This document shows, in pieces, positions 58,365 to 64,000 of a stretch of 64,000 nucleotides of DNA. The notes under the pieces were generated by a model, which worked only from the letters and a program-made list of their open reading frames with translations, was not told the DNA's origin and did not search any database. This stretch comes from Podocnemis expansa (taxonomy: Eukaryota; Chordata; Testudines; Podocnemididae). Made by a program: the position numbers and the translations under genes. The stretch spans positions 13,407,005 through 13,471,004 of the forward strand of contig ML682059.1 of NCBI GenBank assembly GCA_007922195.1. Direction: 5' to 3'. Position 1 is the first letter of the stretch, and each line of letters begins with the position of its first letter.

Positions 58365-59215
58365 AGAGGCAGATTAAGGGGCCATAGGCACAAAGAACAC
58401 TTGGGGGCCCATGGGTGTTGAAACTTGGGGGAGGGAGTAACAGAGGGTCCATGGTCTCCCTACTTTTAGAAAAAGATGCAAGGAGTCCTGTAGCAAAGAC
58501 TAAGAGATTAATTTATCCCATGAGCTTTTGTGGGGGAAAAATTCCACTTCATCAGATGCTTTGAAGATGGGGAAATTTACAGAATGGGATGAAAATAAAT
58601 GCAGGGAGTGTAAGACATAGGATCAGGTCATACTGTAACAGCTAGTCAAAGCAGTTGTTAAGATTCAAACACTGGGGGAACAGTATATAGAGGAAGGTGA
58701 AGTCACTTGTAATGGGAAAAGAATCCATAGTCACACTTTAATCCTTCATTTACACAATTGAATCTGTGTATCAGTTCTAGTTCTGCTGTTTCTCTTTGAA
58801 GTCTTGATGGCCCATTGACTTGCTTGAGCACAACTGTTAACAAATCATCTACAGAGTGATTAGAAAGATGGATGTGCTCAGCAACTGGTTTTTGAGTGTT
58901 GTGATTTGCTTGCCCACTTTTTAACATGGGCATAATAGCCTTGGTTAGGCACCAGGCAACATTGGCAGGAGCTGCACTTCATGGCAGAGAAGCTGATAAG
59001 GGGAAAGGGCAGGGCCACAGAAAATGGGCTGCTCTTAGGCACTCCAACCCCTTGACCCAAGCAGGCAGAAAGTACAGAGCTCTTACCACAGCCCTGCTCC
59101 ATTTTCTGGCCATCCACGTGGCAGGGCCTCAGGGAGAAGACAAGGAATAGGGCCACAGTTCCAGAGGGTCCCCTTTTCTACACAGGTTCCAGTGCTTTGT
59201 GGGGGCCCCCAAAAT
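58365..59215. repeat. hAT-like repeat with a nested Penelope fragment
   Basis: Starts agaggcagattaaggggcca and includes 'gtgctttgtgggggccccca' at about 59192, as in GC-rich hAT-derived repeats. The right terminal inverted repeat was not found. A Penelope-like fragment (58470-58940) lies inside. Confidence 0.4.
58470..58940 (-). mobile_element. Penelope-like element fragment with endonuclease end
   Basis: The tail lies at the left ('aaggagtcctgtagcaaaga', 'catgagcttttgtggggg', 'ccacttcatcagatgc'). To its right the minus-strand frame 58703-58933 encodes the end of a Penelope GIY-YIG endonuclease domain: VAEHIHLSNHSVDDLLTVVL, then RLQRETAELELIHRFNCVNE and GLKCDYGFFSHYK. The conserved His (HI..SNHS), the ETAELELI helix and the GLN-D-GF terminus are visible, with GLK in place of GLN. 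The RT and the catalytic GIY-YIG motif are absent (5' truncation). Confidence 0.88.
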
Positions 59216-59219
59216 TTCC

Positions 59220-59960
59220 AAGTTAGGTGAAAGGTAAGGGGAACATATCTAATGTAAACTTGGGTGGTTCAGACAGGAGTTAACATGTCAATTCAATTTC
59301 AGCTTCATTTGAATGAAAGCAACTTTGATTATACTTTGGATAATAAGAATATAATTTTATGAGCCCTGCTAGTAAATAATTTGGTTTAGATTAACTGAAA
59401 TCTTGCTTATTCAATACATACATTTGGATTAGTTTTCCATTACTTGGCTAGCAGTACAAAAGATGTTCTGAAGACTTACTATTAGGTCAGTTATTTTCCC
59501 TGCATTTTGAAATTATAAAAGTAAAAAGAATTTACCACCTATGTCACAGGGTTACACACTCCAGCCTCATTTTCTTCTAGTTTTCTTCACCTCTTCCAGA
59601 AAGAAGAATGAAATCTCCAGTGCTTTTAAGTACTTGTGCTCATTTCTTTACAGTGCTTCCTTCTTCCCCACAATACACAGCTTGGCACAACTCCAGCCCA
59701 CTTTCAATAGGCTTGTTAAGGAGCCCAGGAGGGTAAGGGTTGTTCCCCTTCCCTTAAATTCCTCCTACAAGCAGAGGGTCCAGAGCAGCTTCTATCTAAA
59801 TCACACCTCCCACCCCATCCCACTCCCAGGAAACTTACCTGGGCAACCACTCAGCTGTTACCCACTCCCTCATTTTTTTAGGGATTTGCTTTCCATGTGG
59901 CCAGCTGCCACACATTAGCTTTCTAATCAGGGTGCCTGATTTTTCTAATCAGGGTAACCA
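59220..59960. other. Unique DNA
   Basis: No repeat or exon recognised. The frame at 59541-59918 (plus) is not protein-like. Confidence 0.4.
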
Positions 59961-59967
59961 ACAGGGC

Positions 59968-60535
59968 CAGATTAACAAAAAAGCTATAGAGGCTGAAGCT
60001 CTGAGCCCTTAACTAAAGGGATGCCCCAGATGCCAGCCCCAATGGCTCTGTTCCCCCCAACCCCCAGTGCTGGCAGGGCTTAGGGGAGAACTGGGAGTGT
60101 CCCTGCACTGCTGGTGCTGGGGGTGGCGGACTCTCTAGCCAGAGGCCTGGCTCTGTGCTCCCACTCTGCCCCTGGACTGACTAGTCCATCCCCAGGAGTG
60201 GGGCAGGGTTGGGTTGGTTAGCACATGGGGTGGCCTTCCAGGGCCTGTGGTCCTGGGGTCTGCACTGGAGGCCATGCCACATGGCAGTCGGTCCTGGCCA
60301 GAGCAGGGATGGGGGGGCCTCTGTGGCCCCAGGGCCTTCTCCAGCAATGGCCTGCCTGCACACCACCATGGTGGGGGGACGGGCAGGTGGGGGTACTGCA
60401 GTGGAAGGAGTGGAGCCCCAGGCCCATGGTGTGGAATAGCCCAGGACTCTGAAGCTGGTTAAGTTGGTCTTGGTACCCAAGGCAGAGGAGGGCGTTTACT
60501 ACCCTTTATCCGGCCACAGCCTGTCACAATGCCCT
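59968..60535. repeat. hAT-like GC-rich repeat
   Basis: Left end cagggccagattaac and a right-end candidate 'tttatccggccacag' are loosely inverted. The flanks do not match. The interior is GC-rich with artefactual frames. Confidence 0.4.
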
Positions 60536-60539
60536 GCTT

Positions 60540-61380
60540 AAATCAGAGTTTCTCCCAATGAACACAAATGTCAAAATAGTTCAATAAACTCTCATACAAT
60601 AAGATATTCCAAGAAATCTGAATTCTGTCATTATTGGGGGAAAGAAGTAAAGCAGGTGAATAGATACTGTAGTGTGGCATAAAATGTAGTCTGAACTAAT
60701 TTGCAGCTCACTGCTATGTGAGGCTTCCAATGATCAGTGTACTTTCCTAGTATTCTTCCACTCCCGTTCAAAGGCAGCCGCTTGTCAGAAAAGGGGCTAG
60801 CTCTTCTAATCCTCTTTTGTGCAAGGGAAGCTGGCCTTAGGAGTTCTCAACAGCTACAGAAAAAAGAAAATATATTTAAAATTACCACCAAGAACTTTGT
60901 TTTCCCTGTAGCACTTGAATAATCATTATAATTTTAATTTTTCATCTCAAAGGATTTCAGAGCACCTAGCCATGTACTACTGACCCCAGTTTACAACTGG
61001 AGAAAAAATGGTATAAAGAGAGTCAGTGAGTGAGTTAATAGCTGAGTTGAGAAGAGAATTAAAGCCTCGTCATTCACAGCCTCTTGGTCTAACAAATAAC
61101 CTCACTGCTTCCTTATAGCTAGCGTGCATACAGTAGCCATGTGGTTTGTCCATTGAAAGGTGGAATGTGGTTTCTAAGGCTCAGCTTCCATTCCGGCAGG
61201 TTTCTGTGGTTAATTATTGTTTTTAACTGATCTTTTCACCTGACCCAGCACTGTAGTAGAAAGCCAGCCTCAGTGCCCATTTGTTCATTTCTCAAGCCAA
61301 CTGCATACTGTTTCCATTCCATCCTCTGTATGAAAATCCCTTTTGATCTGATCCACACTACCCTCTTCTCATTCAAATCC
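60540..61380. other. Unique DNA
   Basis: No recognised features. Confidence 0.4.
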
Positions 61381-61389
61381 CTCCATATG

Positions 61390-61679
61390 TAGGGCTACCA
61401 GATACCAAAGCCTGGAAAAGGAGAACAGGGAAGTATGAAAAGGAGGAAATTGGAGGACACATGGAGAAAATGTAGTATTAATGTAATGTTCTTCTGTTTT
61501 TAGGGGGCCCTGGAACACTTTCCCCTAAAAATAAGGTATTCCATGGCATTCCAGCATACTTTAACCTCTATAAGTAAAAAGCCAGACAAAATCATGTATT
61601 TTAAAATGCCTGCCAGGTAGAGGATGTGAAGGTAAAAAGGAGGACATGTCCTCCTTTTGCCTGACATCTGGTAACCGTA
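61390..61679. mobile_element. hAT-type element, 7/8 TSD
   Basis: Ends tagggctaccagatacc and gacatctggtaaccgta (inverted). Flanks tccatatg (61382-61389) and tccgtatg (61680-61687) differ at one base. Near the right end is the palindrome aggaggacatgtcctcct. A piece of the cctaaaaatag repeat (61495-61575) lies inside. Confidence 0.8.
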
Positions 61680-61776
61680 TCCGTATGGCACATTTCTACA
61701 GTGGTGCATACAAGAAATTGGCCACTGAATAATTGCTACAGAATGGGACAGATGAGGATAGTTTATGTGTCTACAC

Positions 61777-63968
61777 CAGTGGTTCCCAACCTTTTCTCTG
61801 CTGTGGCACAACTCAATACCTTCAAATTTTTCAAGGCACATCACCATTAAAAACTCATGAATATTCAAATTAGCTCAAAATAACATGAATATTTATGAAC
61901 CATGGCACAGTGCTCCGGAAATGCTGCTATGTGGGGTAATGGGGTAGCAGAGCAGGGATGGCAAGACACGGGAGGTCAGGAGTTATTTGCAGTGGCAGGA
62001 GTGAGTGTGGGGAGCAGAGCAGGGCAGGGGCATGGGTGTTACAACCCAGTAAGCCTGGTAAGCATTGCAGGGGGGCGCTGGCACCTACTTTGCTTGCAGG
62101 GGGGTGCCAGAAATGGTAGCACCGTTCCTGGGCAGGGGTGGCCAAAGATGACAAGAGCAGCCATGTGGGGAACAGCACAAGGGTGCCAAGAGAGGAGGGG
62201 AAGGGAGAACAGGAGAGGCTTTGTGGGGGGGGGCAGGGGGAACCTGGGGAGTGGGAAGATAGGACAGGGGAGCATGGCGCAGCACCCACTTCCCCCTTTC
62301 TCCACAGTGGTTCCCTGCCACCCAGGGCAAATCCTCACCCCACTGTTGCTCCCTCCCACCCCAGTGTGTCCTGTTCCCTCCTCCCCCAGCCCCCTGCTGC
62401 CTGTGATGGACCTTCCCATCACTGCAGGGGCCAGAACTATCCCTCCAGCTCCCAGCTCACCCCCCTCAGTTACACCCCCCCAAACAAACAGCTACCCCAC
62501 AACTTCAGCTACATACCCTCTGCTACACATCCTCTCCTACCCACCTCTGCTACACACATATCCCCTCCCCCCCACAACCCCCAGCAGCCCCCCTCAAAGC
62601 CCTTACCTTGGCTGTTTGCAGGCTGGCTGACAGGCTGGGAGCTGCTTCCCTGCCGCAAACTACATTGTGGGGCCCCCTAAAAGGCTCAGTATTGGCCCCC
62701 ACTGCAACCTTCCCTGTGGCCTCAGTCCCCACCCCCTGCAGCCCCAACCACCCCCCATGACCCCCCACAACTCCTTTTTTGTTTTACTGAACTGAACTAA
62801 CATGACTGTCCCTCTGGAACTCATAAATTATTCTTGGGTATGATATTTTTAAAGATCTTCTCATCGTGAAGCTTGTAAGTTGATCATCTTTCACTTAACA
62901 TAAATGAGCTACTGCTGAACTACAAAGTTAAAATGAACAATTTTAAAAATTTTAAAAAAGTATGAGCATTAATTAATAAATAAAACGTGGTAACAATAAT
63001 GATGGCTCAAAAATAACAAATACCACATTTAAAATTGTGGCAGTCAAACCTTACAAATGTTTCATATAGGTTTGGGTTTATGTGCACTAGACATTTAATA
63101 CAAATAATAAACGAAAATAAGTGAAAAGCAGCTTTCTAGTGTGTAGCTATAAATGAAAAACACCAAATTTCAGTGAAATTTTCTGAAGTATTCAAGTTTA
63201 TAAGACTCTTGCCCCCTCAAAAATATTAAATAGTAAGTACAGAAGAAGCTAAAAATTACTTACAAAAAAAAAGATACAGCACAGACATCACACACAGCTG
63301 TAATGATTGTCTAAGAGGGCAGCACTGTATGTATATGTAGCAGCCTATATGGACCTACCTTGTAAACTGATCTAACCAAAGCCAAACTAAAAATTGTCAC
63401 AAAGTCAAAGGAAAAGGCAAAAGAACAGGTAAAAAAGAAAAGGAAAAGGCAATATTTCACAAAATTAAAAAATGGCAGGATAAATGGCCACACTGAGGAA
63501 TTAAAAGCTGAGCCCAAGGGAAAAGTTCCTACTATTGTGCTGTCTGTTGCTTGCTCCTGCTTTTTCAGCATGTCAATGTGAAGGTGATGGGCAGATAATG
63601 GTGAAATCTGCAATTCAGAGGAAGCACAGATCCTAATGATAGTTTGCCTTGATGAGCCAAGAGTGAAAAGTACTTAGGCTTCCAGCCCTACTAGCTCTGC
63701 TAGATGGGAACAATTTCTATACTTTTCTATATTTTCATTTCTGTCCACCAAATTGAGGATGGGGCCCCTTACTGCTTGGGGCCATAGGCGGCTGCCTGCT
63801 TCACCTACCCCAAAAGCTGCCACTGCTTTTTCCCATCCCTGCACAGCCCACGTGGCTGGGCAGAGCAGGGAGGGAGCGCTAACTCTAGCTCTCCCAGATT
63901 CTCATGGCACACTTTGGGTGTTGCCGTGGCACACCAGGGTGCCGCAGCACACTGGTTGGGAACCACTG
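61777..63968. mobile_element. 2.2 kb hAT-type element with perfect 8-bp TSD
   Basis: Perfect 15-bp terminal inverted repeats CAGTGGTTCCCAACC / GGTTGGGAACCACTG. Identical 8-mers gtctacac flank it at 61769-61776 and 63969-63976. The left part has 'gctgtggcacaactc', mirrored by 'gtggcacaccaggg' at the right. The middle holds a GC-rich block (61.9-62.76 kb), a Penelope tail end (about 62775-62830) and AT-rich DNA (62.85-63.7 kb). No transposase was recognised, so it is non-autonomous and has taken up nested sequence. Confidence 0.92.
62772..62830 (+). mobile_element. Penelope-type 3' tail end
   Basis: 'cttttttgttttactgaact' then 'ctaacatgactgtccctctg' and gaact, the last block of the tail, nested in the 2.2 kb hAT-type element. 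Confidence 0.7.
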
Positions 63969-63976
63969 GTCTACAC

Positions 63977-64000
63977 CAGTGTTTCTCAACTGTTAGTGCA
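63977..64000. mobile_element. Start of a further hAT-type element, cut by the window edge
   Basis: cagtgtttctcaactgttag begins immediately after the right target duplication of the preceding element and has the form of a hAT terminal repeat (compare 15201). Only 24 bp are visible. Confidence 0.5.

Noticed and set aside
1..64000. CRISPR arrays, bacterial operons, prophage or integron features.
   Set aside because: The window is vertebrate nuclear DNA. The tandem repeats seen are minisatellites and microsatellites without regular spacers.

Overview
The window is vertebrate nuclear DNA and almost entirely non-coding. The repeat mixture (CR1 and Tx1-like LINEs, Penelope-like elements with a characteristic 3' tail, DIRS-like elements, many short hAT-type elements, an old MIR, a CR1-tailed tRNA-derived SINE) points to a sauropsid, most likely a turtle. 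That assignment rests on remembered repeat families, not on a search.

Only one host gene segment can be supported: exon 1 of CTNNAL1 (alpha-catulin), on the minus strand at 17649-17774, inside a CpG island of about 17.3-18.0 kb. The exon has a good start context, 42 codons and a clean GT donor. Everything left of it (1-17648) should therefore be intron 1 of CTNNAL1. Everything right of it is upstream flank. No second exon and no exon of a neighbouring gene was recognised.

Intron side (1-17.6 kb): AT-rich unique sequence; a GC-rich purine repeat with a hairpin-rich block (2.7-3.7 kb); an LTR-like repeat (3.9-4.6 kb); MIR and CR1 remnants (4.8-5.7 kb); a broken minus-strand DIRS-like element (8.6-12.4 kb) holding reverse transcriptase and gag remnants and two nested hAT elements; and a head-to-head pair of Penelope-like copies (12.7-14.3 kb), one carrying three nested insertions.

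Upstream side (18-64 kb): a Penelope tail beside the promoter, a CR1-tailed SINE fragment and a CR1 (18.5-19.6 kb); a Penelope fold-back split by a Harbinger-like MITE (20.1-20.8 kb); a 4.6 kb DIRS-like element with inverted ends that appears to carry gag only (20.8-25.4 kb); a GC-rich block with a 1.7 kb hAT-type element (26-30 kb); a second LTR-like copy and a third DIRS gag (31.4-34.5 kb); a frameshifted Tx1-like LINE (38.1-40.9 kb); mostly unique AT-rich DNA (41-52 kb); two CR1 pieces (51.9-53.8 kb); purine-rich minisatellites (55.9-58.1 kb); a Penelope endonuclease-end fragment (58.5-58.9 kb); and a 2.2 kb hAT-type element at the right edge (61.8-64.0 kb).

No operon-like or novel multi-gene system is visible. 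The interest lies in transposon structure: target-site duplications that date nested insertions, recurrent Penelope-tail fold-backs, a gag-only DIRS-like element, and reverse transcriptases whose catalytic aspartates look lost by CpG decay. Most open frames over 60 codons are chance frames in GC-rich or tandemly repeated DNA.
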